The notes below the pieces were generated by a model. That model did not search any database, had not been told where the DNA came from, and worked only from the letters and a program-made list of their open reading frames with translations. Shown here piece by piece: positions 28,601-36,304 of a DNA stretch of 64,000 nt (position 1 is its first letter; every line of letters starts with the position of its first letter). Source of the DNA: Heliocidaris tuberculata. Lineage: Eukaryota > Echinodermata > Echinoidea > Camarodonta > Echinometridae. The stretch covers positions 22,311,917-22,375,916 of the forward strand of contig CM046832.1 in assembly GCA_025618425.1 (NCBI GenBank), written 5' to 3'. A program made the translations under genes and the position numbers.

Positions 28601-28655
28601 TTGGTGGGGCAGGCTCTTGAGGATAAGCACTGGCTTTATCGAGCGCAGGATCCAT
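9244..28655 (-). CDS. Syp: Synaptophysin-family vesicle membrane protein, six exons
   Basis: Joining 28655-28593, 28492-28400, 14511-14399, 13870-13684, 11131-10928 and 9378-9244 gives 264 residues and a stop, with every junction GT-AG and in phase. The product is a four-pass MARVEL-type protein of synaptic or other transport vesicles. Family marks: VLLEPRGFLRAIEF before TM1, KYPFR in the first luminal loop, AQFFVAVGVLAMLY in TM2, SSCAWAAGLNDVK after TM3, and SLNFSVVFGFLN...LWFIAKET in TM4. Membrane segments lie at about 46-68, 117-139, 154-173 and 216-238. Each luminal loop has a cysteine pair (75/100 and 198/205), as in synaptophysins, and sequons occur at N101 and N217. The cytosolic tail is only about 26 residues and lacks the Tyr/Gly-rich repeats of vertebrate synaptophysin, so it is closer in form to pantophysin (SYPL) or mitsugumin-29. 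The exact paralogue is uncertain; family assignment is firm. Confidence 0.93.
9393..9440. repeat. (GA)n microsatellite next to the exon 6 acceptor
   Basis: About 24 GA units in intron 5, only about 14 bases from the splice acceptor. On the coding (minus) strand it is a CT tract and could serve as part of the polypyrimidine tract. Confidence 0.9.
10582..10666. repeat. (GA)n followed by (GT)n compound microsatellite
   Basis: GA units run to about 10641 and switch to GT units to 10666, within intron 5. Confidence 0.9.
10928..11131 (-). CDS. Syp: Synaptophysin-family gene, exon 5
   Basis: Residues 153-220: TM3 with the hallmark SSCAWAAGLNDVK and the second luminal loop with Cys198 and Cys205. 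It ends in SLNFSV, which continues as VFGFLN in exon 6, the classic TM4 entry of the family. Acceptor CACTGTAG, donor GTAAGG. Confidence 0.94.
11746..13439. mobile_element. Decayed element with inverted ends and coding remnant in intron 4
   Basis: TTTAAAGTAGTCATCCGAAGA at the left pairs with TCTTCGGGTGACTACTTTAAA at the right, about 1.7 kb apart. A second diverged inverted pair centred on TGTGACGTCAC lies near 11925-11936 and 13240-13249. The minus strand between about 13160 and 12900 reads as a broken acidic frame (MSVVNEEIELNMDIEIGEES, then stops), which looks like a dead transposon or host coding remnant. I cannot name the family. Confidence 0.45.
12245..12576. mobile_element. Foldback MITE pair within intron 4
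   Basis: 12245-12406 is a long hairpin with arms ATTAATACATGGTTG and CAACCATGTATTAAT that continue through GTGCGTTAGTGCGATC and GGTTTTTATCGTGGTGT. Immediately after it, TTATAAAACGGGT (12411) is inverted at 12563-12575. The interior repeats the word GTGCGTTAGT, so both parts probably belong to one foldback family. It lies inside the larger decayed element. Confidence 0.65.
13684..13870 (-). CDS. Syp: Synaptophysin-family gene, exon 4
   Basis: Completes Arg90 and encodes residues 91-152. It contains Cys100, the sequon N101-G-T and TM2 (FFVAVGVLAMLYTIGSLLWY), then the cytosolic loop. Acceptor CCTCAG, donor GTAAGT. An alternative donor two bases earlier (GTGTAA) is weaker and would break the frame. 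Confidence 0.92.
14399..14511 (-). CDS. Syp: Synaptophysin-family gene, exon 3
   Basis: Residues 53-89 plus two bases of codon 90: the rest of TM1 and the first luminal loop, with Cys75 and the KYPFR motif typical of synaptophysins. Acceptor TTGCAG; donor GTGATT is a weaker but acceptable site. It ends in phase 2. Confidence 0.92.
15961..16375. mobile_element. TTAACCCTTTCA-ended nonautonomous element, copy 1
   Basis: The left end TTAACCCTTTCAGGACAG is inverted at the right end (GTCTTGAAAGGGTTAA). The 415-bp interior is AT-rich and matches, in reverse, the copy at about 62.50-63.06 kb. No coding capacity. TTAA at both outer edges could be the target duplication or part of the terminus. Confidence 0.7.
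17536..17745. repeat. ATT/ATC-rich trinucleotide tract
   Basis: Interrupted (TTA/ATC)n at 17536-17585 and again at 17675-17740, with about 90 bases of unique sequence between. The two halves are roughly complementary. Confidence 0.75.
21206..21545 (-). mobile_element. CACTYATA MITE copy A, 9-bp target duplication
   Basis: Starts CACTTTACATGTACATGG and ends GGGACTATGAGTG, with GTGGTTCAC directly repeated on both sides (21197-21205 and 21546-21554). It is a diverged, reverse-oriented member of the family seen at 27.2, 46.7-47.2, 49.7-52.8 and 52.0 kb. It has no ORF and is nonautonomous. The 9-bp duplication suggests a Mutator-type transposase, an inference. Confidence 0.82.
21560..23015. other. 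Intron 2 sequence without an identified feature
   Basis: Contains repeated words such as GCTGAGACTAT (21706 and 22755) and TCCTCCTACAT that hint at an old degraded repeat. Boundaries cannot be set. No exon is supported. Confidence 0.35.
23020..23412. mobile_element. Long inverted repeat (foldback element), about 390 bp
   Basis: The left arm (CATTAGTTTGGTCGGTAAGG, then AAATTTGTACTTAC, GCAGGCACTTTGATTT, GGAATTTCCTCGCCAAGCC) is repeated in reverse complement on the right side. The centre, near 23195-23220, is short. There is no coding sequence. The structure implies a long hairpin RNA if transcribed. Confidence 0.75.
24067..24570. mobile_element. TTAAAGGGGAAGTTCACCC foldback element, copy 1
   Basis: Terminal TTAAAGGGGAAGTTCACCC is inverted at the right end (GGGTGAACTTTCCCTTTAA). 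The arms extend inwards through GCAGAAAAAATAAAG, CCAATATT and TGACGTCACATGCGAGCAGC. There is no ORF. The paralogous empty site in copy B reads ACCAAACAAGAGGG, with no TTAA, so no target duplication is visible. Confidence 0.85.
24615..25709. mobile_element. hAT-like element with 8-bp target duplication TTCTGAGT
   Basis: Ends TAAGCCTGGG and CCCAGGCTTA are inverted, and TTCTGAGT flanks both sides (24607-24614, 25710-25717). Copy B of the host block has this octamer once, confirming insertion. Inside is a roughly 220-base inverted repeat (about 24716-24943 with 25050-25275) and GC-rich CCCGG-containing subterminal parts. No transposase frame is left. An 8-bp duplication and a YA start fit hAT. 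Confidence 0.85.
25863..26045. repeat. Inverted repeat arm 1, partner at 27945-28180
   Basis: Contains AACAAACATTAGC, ATAATTGTCAGCC, GGAGAACAATGTCT and CCATGGGGGCTGCCATTTT. All recur in reverse complement and in order at 27945-28180. This is the remnant of a dispersed repeat present twice in opposite orientation. Confidence 0.7.
26339..27025 (+). repeat. Duplicated block, copy B (with one MITE insertion)
   Basis: Same order of sequence as copy A. It lacks copy A's two insertions but carries its own at 26367-26644. The cleaned length is about 407 bp. Confidence 0.85.
26367..26644. mobile_element. Tc1/mariner-type MITE (CTGTATATGCC), TA target duplication
   Basis: Ends CTGTATATGCC and GGCTTATACAG, with TA on both sides. 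Copy A of the host block has ATAATATAACC at the same place, showing the precise empty site with one TA. The interior has inverted TTTCGCGAATT-type words. The 169-residue open frame across it is chance. Confidence 0.85.
27194..27513 (+). mobile_element. CACTYATA MITE copy B, 9-bp target duplication
   Basis: Starts CACTCATGGGCCCTTGCC and ends ACATGTGTAAGTG. AGTCAAGGA is repeated exactly on both sides (27185-27193, 27514-27522). This is the cleanest plus-oriented full-length copy, 320 bp. Ends contain small palindromes such as ATCTTCAGAT. It has no ORF. Confidence 0.9.
27945..28180. repeat. Inverted repeat arm 2, partner at 25863-26045
   Basis: Reverse-complement counterpart of the repeat at 25863-26045 (AAAATGGCAGCCCCCATGG at its start). 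It lies about 220 bases downstream of exon 2 within intron 2. Confidence 0.7.
28400..28492 (-). CDS. Syp: Synaptophysin-family gene, exon 2
   Basis: Residues 22-52, including the family motif VLLEPRGFLRAIEF leading into TM1. Acceptor CTTTGCAG, donor GTAAGTG, phase 0 at both ends. The following intron is about 13.9 kb. Confidence 0.92.
28593..28655 (-). CDS. Syp: Synaptophysin-family gene, exon 1
   Basis: Encodes residues 1-21, MDPALDKASAYPQEPAPPSQ plus G, the Pro-rich cytosolic N-terminus. The start has A at -3 and G at +4, a good animal context. The donor is GTAAGT and the phase is 0. Only 100 bases of intron separate it from exon 2. Confidence 0.88.
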
Positions 28656-28950
28656 GATTTTAAACGTTAAATTTCGGGAATTTTGACTACGAATGGCCTG
28701 GCCGCGCTTCAGCTATACGTACATCGCGATATCGGTCATCAATGTACAGTACATGTAATGCTTATGTCAAGAGATGGCGTACCGGTACCCCGGTACGGTA
28801 TAGATCCTATAATAGGATCTCTATGAACGGTACGTTAAAAAAAGATAATATTAATAATTAAAAAAAACCCCAAAACAATAACAATAAAAAGTCAAAAATT
28901 AAATGGGGAAAGAGTTCGGGGGCGGCAGGTGGGACAAAGATCGTTTAGAC
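28656..28950 (-). promoter_or_regulatory. 5' UTR and presumed promoter region of the synaptophysin-family gene
   Basis: Sequence immediately upstream of the ATG on the minus strand. No TATA box is evident. It has the palindromic words GGTACCGG and AGATCCTATAATAGGATCT. The nearest transposon (28951-29298) limits the proximal region to about 300 bases. Promoter status is positional inference only. Confidence 0.3.
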
Positions 28951-29146
28951 CAGGGGTGGATCCAGGATTTTGTATAAGGTGGGGGGGGGGGGGGGCACAC
29001 AGATGCTGGATTGTCAACTTTGGGAAACTGCTTGAAGTGAGATCCATATTTTTTTTGTCTCGCCAGCCCTCCAAAAGTCGCTCAGTGGGGGGGGGGGGGG
29101 GGGGGGGGGGGTTATGGAGTCCAGTTTCCCTCCATAATTATCCGAC

Positions 29147-29177
<31 letters not shown>

Positions 29178-29298
29178 TCCGTTCTAAAAAAAAGGGGGGG
29201 GGGCACATTCACATAAAGAGGGGGCAAAATGCATACTTTTCTTTCAAGGGGGGGGGGGGGGGCGCACGGGCCGGGATTGCCCCATAAATCCGCCACTG
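28951..29298. mobile_element. hAT-like CAGTGGCGGAT MITE with 8-bp target duplication GTTTAGAC
   Basis: Ends CAGGGGTGGATCCAGG and AATCCGCCACTG are inverted. GTTTAGAC flanks both sides (28943-28950, 29299-29306). The interior contains several G runs of 12-20, an A run and the family motif CCAGCCCTCCAAAAGTCGCT. It lies roughly 300 bases upstream of the synaptophysin-family start codon. Confidence 0.88.
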
Positions 29299-29306
29299 GT
29301 TTAGAC

Positions 29307-30003
29307 ACCCAAAGCTCACAATATTCAAAAATAATTTATAGATAATGAATCAATTATCACAATTAAGTAACACAATATTATTAGTAGCTTTTTCCTTTTT
29401 GCCCCATGGCCTTGGACCGTGTATTTTTTGTTGTTGCCGTGTTTACGCATTTTCTGACCATGAATAACGAATTTGAGAAAGGTTTAAAGTTATTTTTTTC
29501 ATCTCATGAAAACAATAATCACATTTTGAATAAATCTCTCAAGCCCCTAAAACATGGGATGAGATATTTAAACATAAAACACATAATTCAACCTAATTTC
29601 ATGAAATGGGGAAAATAAATCCTTGAATTGATAAAGATATGTTCATTGAAAAATTATTTTAAGTCATCCAACCTCACGACGGAAATTATTAGAAATTATA
29701 TAAAATTATACATGAATACCAATGCCCAAATGGTCGGGAACCATCGCAACCATTACCCACGTTTCTAACAACATTACAATTTAATTGCCTTATTTTTATA
29801 TAATTCTCAATTTGCACAGCCGTGTAAACTGAAACGACAGGTCGAATCATGGGCATACGAGGCAGGGGTGGGGTTGTAGCCCCCGAAAATTTTTGGAACT
29901 ACAAAATAAAGTCGGGCAACCGGCACTATTCGGGTAGCTAGCCGAAGTAGTATTAAGAAAATGTCGCTATAATAAAGACGGAAGGGCCCTCCCACACTCA
30001 TTC
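29307..30003. other. Non-genic AT-rich stretch
   Basis: No exon, RNA gene or transposon end could be identified. Confidence 0.45.
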
Positions 30004-30019
30004 TCTACTACTACTACTA

Positions 30020-30116
<97 letters not shown>

Positions 30117-30130
30117 TACTACTACTACTG

Positions 30131-30175
<45 letters not shown>

Positions 30176-30199
30176 TTATACTAACTACTACTACTAGGC

Positions 30200-30248
<49 letters not shown>

Positions 30249-30343
30249 CTCTGCTACTACTACTACTACTGCTACTACTACGACTACTACTGCTACTACT
30301 GCTACTACTACTACTACGACTACTGCTACTGCTACTACTACTA

Positions 30344-30380
<37 letters not shown>

Positions 30381-30407
30381 GCTACTACTACTACTACTAT
30401 ACTACTG

Positions 30408-30449
<42 letters not shown>

Positions 30450-30510
30450 TACTACTACTACTACTACTACTACTACTGCTACTACTACTACTCCTACTAT
30501 ACTACTACTA

Positions 30511-30552
<42 letters not shown>

Positions 30553-30685
30553 ACTACTACTACTACTACTACTGCTACTACTACTACTACTACGACTAAT
30601 ACTGCTATTGCTGCTACTACTACTACGACTACTACTACGACTAATACTGCTATTGCTGCTACTACTACTACGACTACTGCTACTG

Positions 30686-30730
<45 letters not shown>

Positions 30731-30764
30731 TTCTAGTAGTAGTAGTAGTAGTAGTAGTAGCAGC

Positions 30765-30823
<59 letters not shown>

Positions 30824-30887
30824 CATCATAATTATTATTGGTAGTAGTAGTAGTAGTAGTAATAGTAGTAATATAGTAGTAGTGTAA

Positions 30888-30946
<59 letters not shown>

Positions 30947-30948
30947 TA
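30004..30948. repeat. (ACT)n / (ATT)n / (AGT)n trinucleotide array with strand switch
   Basis: CTA/ACT units with a few GCT, ACG and TATACT variants run from 30004 to about 30730. The array then turns into AGT units, an ATT array at about 30768-30825, and AGT units again to 30948. The two flanking parts are complementary and could pair. Confidence 0.92.
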
Positions 30949-31132
30949 TAAGGAGTATCAGTGCAGACAGTAAACCAAAATTACCTTAGACAACCACCTA
31001 TCAAGGCATTATTATAATGGGGTTATTGAATAAGGTGCAGTTGTCCGATTGATAATAATGTTCATAGTCCTTAGAAGACCGTATATATAAGTACCTTTTG
31101 TCCGCTGTAATTGTCCTACAGGGTATTTTATG

Positions 31133-31424
31133 TTATGAGTTTGCAGTAACACCAGTTGTAGGTTAGTCCTGAAAAGGACTGTTTGGTATCTTTCTTGTGA
31201 ATTTGTAGTTCTAAAAAGAACTCTCTTACGTCGAGTATACTCTTTCTTCAAAGAGAGTTCTTTTTAGAACTACAACTCCTGATGACGATCAGAGCACACT
31301 GATCGAAACGTCGAGTATACTCTTTCTTCAAAGAGAATTCTTTTTAGAACTACAGATTCACAAGAAAGATACCAAACAGTCTTCTTCAGGACTAACCTAC
31401 ATGGTGTTACCGCAAACTCATAAC
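31133..31424 (+). mobile_element. Penelope-like retroelement tail fragment (inverted plus tandem repeats)
   Basis: Arms 31133-31226 and 31333-31424 are inverted (TTATGAGTTTGCAGTAACAC against GTGTTACCGCAAACTCATAA). Between them, ACGTCGAGTATACTCTTTC occurs twice with an 80-base period (31228 and 31308). The spacer contains CTGATGACGATCAGAGCACA and CTGATCGAAACGTC. Family assignment to Penelope-like elements is an inference from these features; no reverse transcriptase is present. Confidence 0.4.
31275..31317 (+). ncRNA. Candidate degenerate hammerhead ribozyme motif
   Basis: In order: ACTC (stem I), CTGATGA (31279-31285), stem II GATCAG/CTGATC with loop AGCACA, GAAAC (31305-31309), GTC, and GAGT (stem I partner). 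These are the hammerhead core elements. The one fault is an extra C at 31286 between the core and stem II. Stem III would be the self-complementary ACGT, as in dimer-forming minimal hammerheads of Penelope-like elements. Activity is unproven and may be lost. Confidence 0.35.
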
Positions 31425-31617
31425 TTATCTTCCCACCATGGAAAGCTTCAAGAACACCAGGATATTTTATCCGGTACAGTGCTTATACCTATAGTCTGGG
31501 AGCCTTTCCCGAAATAGGCACCCAATTTTACCCATACGATTTGACCCCGTAAAGTTACTTAGACCATCCTAGTCATTGACAAAAAGGTTGTCAGCCGACC
31601 GGGTTTAGTCCCCAGAC

Positions 31618-32003
31618 TACTAGCGTACCCAATTAAGGGGGGGGGGGGGGGGGGAAGCAAACTGAAAACTTTTGACAGAAAACAAATAAATTTTCCCCCT
31701 TTTTATTTTTTTAAATTTATTTTGGTTGTCAGAGAATTCTGGACCCCCATAAAAATGTGATACCCCACCCCCACTGAGTGACTATTGGAGCGCAGGGGAT
31801 TTTATTTTTGGCACCCCCCCCCCCCCCCCCCCCCCGAGCGACTTTTGGTGGACTGGCGAGACGAAAAAAACACGGTTCTACCTTTTCGAACTTAATTTTT
31901 TTTTTGTTTTGTTTTTTGCTTGCCTGTCAGAGAATTATGGAGGAAAACATCTGATAACCCCCCATTTGCCCCCCTTTTAAAAAAAATCCTGGGTACACCA
32001 CTG
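31618..32003. mobile_element. hAT-like MITE nested in the left arm (8-bp duplication CCCCAGAC/G)
   Basis: Right end CCTGGGTACACCACTG and left end TACTAGCGTACCC are roughly inverted. CCCCAGAC precedes and CCCCAGAG follows. The uninterrupted right arm of the host element shows one CCCCAGAG at the equivalent place. The interior has G/C runs and GAGCGACTTTTGG, shared with the CAGTGGCGGATC family. Confidence 0.75.
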
Positions 32004-32324
32004 CCCCAGAGCCCCCAAAAGAGACTCCAAAGTCGGGTCGATTTCACCCCCATCTCCCCCCACGGACCAAACTTTGTCAGAAGGAAGAGCTATGGATGTA
32101 CATTCCAAAAATAAAAAAAATGACAAAATTGTCCATCGGGAAGGGGGTGTCAGACTCCCTGAAACGAAAACCCCAAAGTGCCTTCTGACAACGCTTTGCC
32201 CCCCAATGTATGTAAAGAAAGAAAAAAAACAACAAAATTTTCTTACCTTCTGACTATGGTCATTAAAAAGAGTTTTATTCAATTCATTTTAGATTTTCAT
32301 AACATAATTTTGAGTATAATAATC

Positions 32325-33100
32325 TCCTTGAGGTGCAATTTGGTGTTAATTAGTCTTTTGATTGATAAGTTATTAACTTGTTATTTATAAGTAAGTTATC
32401 GAATTGCTTTCTCAAACGTAGCCAAAAAATATTGTCAGGATTATGTAAACACACCCATTGTCCATCTTCACCTGTGTCACAAGAGCTTTTCAGGTATATG
32501 TGGTATGTGACTGCTAGGCTGAAATGTACTATTCATGTGTTAATTGCACAGATACCAAGCAAGCCGTCCTCTGTTATGCCTTGTCAGATGGTCAATGGTG
32601 TGTTTACATAACCCTGACAATATTTTTTTTGTTGCTACTTTTGAGAAAGCAATACATTTTTCACAATTTAACAATTTTAATGTGTGTAATTCAACTTCAA
32701 ATTATAACTTTCTTGGGGTGCAATTTGTTGTCAAATGATCATTTCAATAATAAGTTATTAAATTGTGAAAATTGTATTGCTTTCTCAAAAGAAGTCAAAT
32801 GATATTGTCAGGATTATATGTAAACACACCTATTGTTTGACAAGGCATAATAGAATGCTTGCAAGGTATTTGTGTAATCAACACATGAATGGTAAATTTC
32901 AGCTTGACAGCCCCACTATTATGTCATGTCAAACAGGTGCAGATGGACAATGAATGGCTGTGTTTACATAATCCCGACAATATCATTTGACTATACTTTT
33001 GAGAAAGCAATACAATTTTCCCAATTTAATAAATTATTATTGAAATGATCATTTGATACCAAATTGCACCGCAAATAAGTTATAATACTCAAGATTGTAC
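32325..33100. repeat. Two tandem foldback units (about 375 and 395 bp)
   Basis: Each unit has arms holding GCTTTCTCAAA, ATATTGTCAGGATTAT and GTAAACACACC, with their reverse complements GGTGTGTTTACATAA and TTTTGAGAAAGCAATAC. The units abut near 32700 and share GGTGCAATTTG at their ends. They form the core of the 2.2-kb element. Confidence 0.75.
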
Positions 33101-33668
33101 TATACAAATTTGACCTGAATTGAATAACATACATTGGATTTATTAAGGTTATAATGCAAAAAAGGGGTTTTCTCTACATCCAGAGCATTTGGGCAGAAAA
33201 GCTTGGTTTAGGGGAACTTTGGTGTTTGTTTTTTCAGAGGCATGTTACACCCCCTTCGCGATGGAAATTTTTGTCAGTTTCTATCTTTTTGTAATGTACA
33301 TCCATACCTATTCCTTCTGACAAAATTTGATCCATGGGCCTTAAAGGGAAAAATTTGCCCCACTTTTAGGGGCGGTCTGACAACCCATCCCGACGGAAAA
33401 TTTTGTCATTTTTTGTGTTATGGTAATGTATAGTCATACACCTTCCTTCCTTCTGACAAAGTTTAGGGCATATGTTAGATGGGTTGAAATCGACCCGACT
33501 TTGGGGCCCCCTTTTTTTTGGGGGGGGGGGGGGCTCTGGGGGGTCAAACCCGGCGGCTTCGTTCGAGCTGACAATCTTTTTTGTGAATGACGTGAATGGT
33601 CTCAGTAACTTTAAGGGGTCAAATCTCATTTGTAAAATGGGGTGACTATTTCGGGATAGGCTCCCAGA

Positions 33669-33861
33669 CTATTACAGGGGCCGCGGAACGTTTTTGAAAG
33701 TGGGGGGGGGGGGGGGGGGGCTACTGATCTGATTTCACTCATTAATGACAATTTTCGATTTTTTTTTTGCCGATTTTTTGTAATGTGTCTACTCAAAAAA
33801 GTGAAGGGGGCTGCAGCCCCCAGCCCCCCTCCCCCACCCGGTTCCGCGGCCCATGTAATAG
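33669..33861. mobile_element. Short element with ends CTATTACAGGGGCCGCGGAAC
   Basis: The left end is mirrored at the right as GTTCCGCGGCCCATGTAATAG. A run of about 19 Gs follows the left end. It abuts or overlaps the end of the 2.2-kb element, so it may have inserted exactly at its terminus. The interior is GC-run rich and noncoding. Confidence 0.65.
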
Positions 33862-33869
33862 GCATGATT

Positions 33870-36079
33870 GGGGTATTTTGTCCCAGATGTATACTTGTCT
33901 GGAAGCAGCTGTTTTCGGTGGTATTTAGCTGTGCCAGAGTGACTGTCCACAGTTACCATAGAATCCTTTGATAGAATCCTTTAATTCATCTTTGATTTGA
34001 AGCCATAAATCATTATTGAATAACTAATGAATAGCCTCTCTGATGTTATATAAGATCATTAATTGAAGAGCCACAAGTTTATTTTATTTGTATAACGTTA
34101 ACCTTTTGATATAGGCTTAGCATGCTGTTGTTTTTTTTCTTTCAGTTTCACTTTTCTCTATGAGAGGATATCTTGAAGAGGGCTACAGCCCATAATTAGA
34201 CCGACAGCCCACGAAATCGACATTTTTCTGTCTTTCCTTATGCATTTCCTTGTTTTGTCCATCTCATGGACCTTTTGAAACTTTCTTTTTTTCTCTCTCT
34301 CTATATTTCCTTCTGTATTTCTCTGTTTTATCACTCTCGTGGGCTTGTCTGTCTACTGGGAAGACACCGAAGAGGCTTCAGTGGAAAAGATTTCTTTCTT
34401 GGTCTTTATCCAAAAACAATGATACCGATACGCGATAAACGTATTGATTTATTCCAAAAGGGAAAGTGTTACAAACTATCGCGATGAAATGGTTACAAAG
34501 ACTTATATTTAACTTACTAAGTTTGGATATCCTTCTCCTTATGACTATATCTATAACAATTATATGAAGTGGATCATTGTTTTTTAGTTGCCTTTTACAT
34601 TTTCCCTTCAGCTGATTTCTGTCACACAGGCTTACACATTGTAAAAGAATTTTTTATTTTTAGTTGCGTTGTAATTGGAGAGAATGGAAACAATAATAGT
34701 ATGCATTTTTGTTTGCGTTATGTATTTTCGGCACCTAACCATAAAGGTACTAATCTTTCTTTAAAAATACAAGTCTATAAACCTGTACCCATAAAATTCA
34801 TTTTCCAAGTCCTCCGTTTTCAACATGATAAAGTTGTTTTTTATCACGTATTCACTCAGTAAATTCCTGCTAGAATTTCTTTCTTTTCTTTTTTTTAATA
34901 CTGTCTTTAAAAATACAAGTCTATAGTATATAGTATTTCCCAGATTCTCTTCGACTCTGTGTGTGTTTTTTTCTTCTTAATTTTCAAGAAATTTGACGTC
35001 ATTCGCAAAATAGAAGACAAAGCCAGTTATTGAGATTATGCTGGCTGAATCTCAGATATTGATTAGCGATGGTAAGCTTGACCACCTACCCTAATTGCCT
35101 AATCATCGACACAACCTCCAAAAGTACAACACAAACAAACAAGTGGCTGAAAGAATTCCCAAAGATTAAAAAATTCTTATTCCAGTGACCAGTTCTAAGA
35201 GCTGGCGGTATCGACCGACTCGTCTTCCCTATAAATATAGTATTGTCCCAAGAAGACAATCGCTGAAAGACTCGTTGAGGTATTTGATGCAAAGAAAATC
35301 AATCAGCTGTCAATAGGTTTAGATGGATTAAGGTGTGGATTATCAGTCCAACAGAAGCCTTGGGTGGGTGTAAGCAGAATAACTGTGAACAGTAGTATCG
35401 ATAAAGGGCTGTGTATTGAAATAGAGGGGTATATACGGGGGGTTGGTTGTTAGGATGCAAAACAAAACCGCAACAAATAGCCATCAAAGTAGACCAACAA
35501 GCATCCATGCAGAAGACAAGGAAAACATGACTATATCTTCATCTTCTAAAGAGACTTTATCGCCAAAGACTACATACGTAGAAATATACATCAATTTAAG
35601 GCATTTTCATGACTGGATGAAATTTGGAGTTTGATTTGGGGCTAAGAAATAGTAAAAGACACGTTGTCAACAAAGAGCATCTTAGTTTCGGACGCATGCT
35701 GTTCTTTTGCAGTTCAGGAGTCTAAACCACTTTCACGGGTATTGGACGAGGCTCAATACATTTTTTCGAGGCTCGTGCTTTGATCGAGAGAAGAATACAC
35801 TAGAAGTTTCATAATTTCAACGGTGTCTCATTCCATTATTGAATAAAACGTCAATGTTATAGTAATCTTCAAAAACCTATCGGAAAAGGAACGTCTGCAG
35901 AGCTTGCACCGAGTGTGAGAATAGAGGGACAAACGAATTTGTTACAAAAGCCATTTTACCATGGCCGCGGGATAAAACTGGATCATATAGACTGCTATAT
36001 TTATAGAAATTTGGAAGCTTTCGTGAGAAAGATACATTCCTTTTACATCAAAATATAATATAAACACGGTGAAGTTGCG
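33870..36079. other. Upstream region of the coiled-coil-like gene; no feature supported
   Basis: Pyrimidine-rich sequence at 34130-34345 and otherwise AT-rich DNA. A 59-codon frame at 35455-35634 has a protein-like composition (QNKTATNSHQSRPTSIHAED) but no good splice donor to join it to 36080, so it is not called. Confidence 0.4.
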
Positions 36080-36304
36080 ATGATGGTCCTTGAGCAAGCA
36101 AGTCGACCAGCTACCAAGCAGCATGGGGAGACAGACAATGCCAAGGATGGTCACGGAAAAGAACGAAAACAACGAAACTCTGGTGATATCCTGGCCCGAC
36201 GTCGCTTCGAGAATATCCGGAAACATTCGGCACGCACTCGACATCGAACCGGTATCATCAACAATGGTGAAAAGAACAGACTAACCATTGCAGAGAAGCA
36301 AATG
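36080..36304 (+). CDS. Unrecognised gene, exon 1
   Basis: 75 codons ending GCA GAG AAG CAA ATG before the donor GTATGT, phase 0. Rich in basic residues. Upstream of it in frame is a TAA at 36056-36058, so this is probably the first coding exon. Confidence 0.65.

Larger units (their letters stand above)
31490..33671. mobile_element. About 2.2-kb nonautonomous element with long inverted ends
   Basis: The left end ATAGTCTGGGAGCCTTTCCC and right end GGGATAGGCTCCCAGACTAT are inverted. Pairing continues through ATTTGACCCC, AAAGTTACT, GACCAT and ACAAAAAGGTTGTCAGC, then after an insertion through AAAGTCGGGTCGATTTC and ACTTTGTCAGAAGG. It holds a nested hAT MITE and two tandem foldbacks. The target duplication is unclear and no transposase was found. 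Confidence 0.7.

Noticed and set aside
35455..35634. Possible upstream exon of the unrecognised gene (59 codons)
   Set aside because: The composition is plausible but only a weak donor (GTAGAA) is present, and no acceptor in the right phase precedes 36080.
35942..36244. 100-codon minus-strand frame opposite exon 1 of the unrecognised gene
   Set aside because: Shadow of the sense exon, whose frame has matched splice phases.
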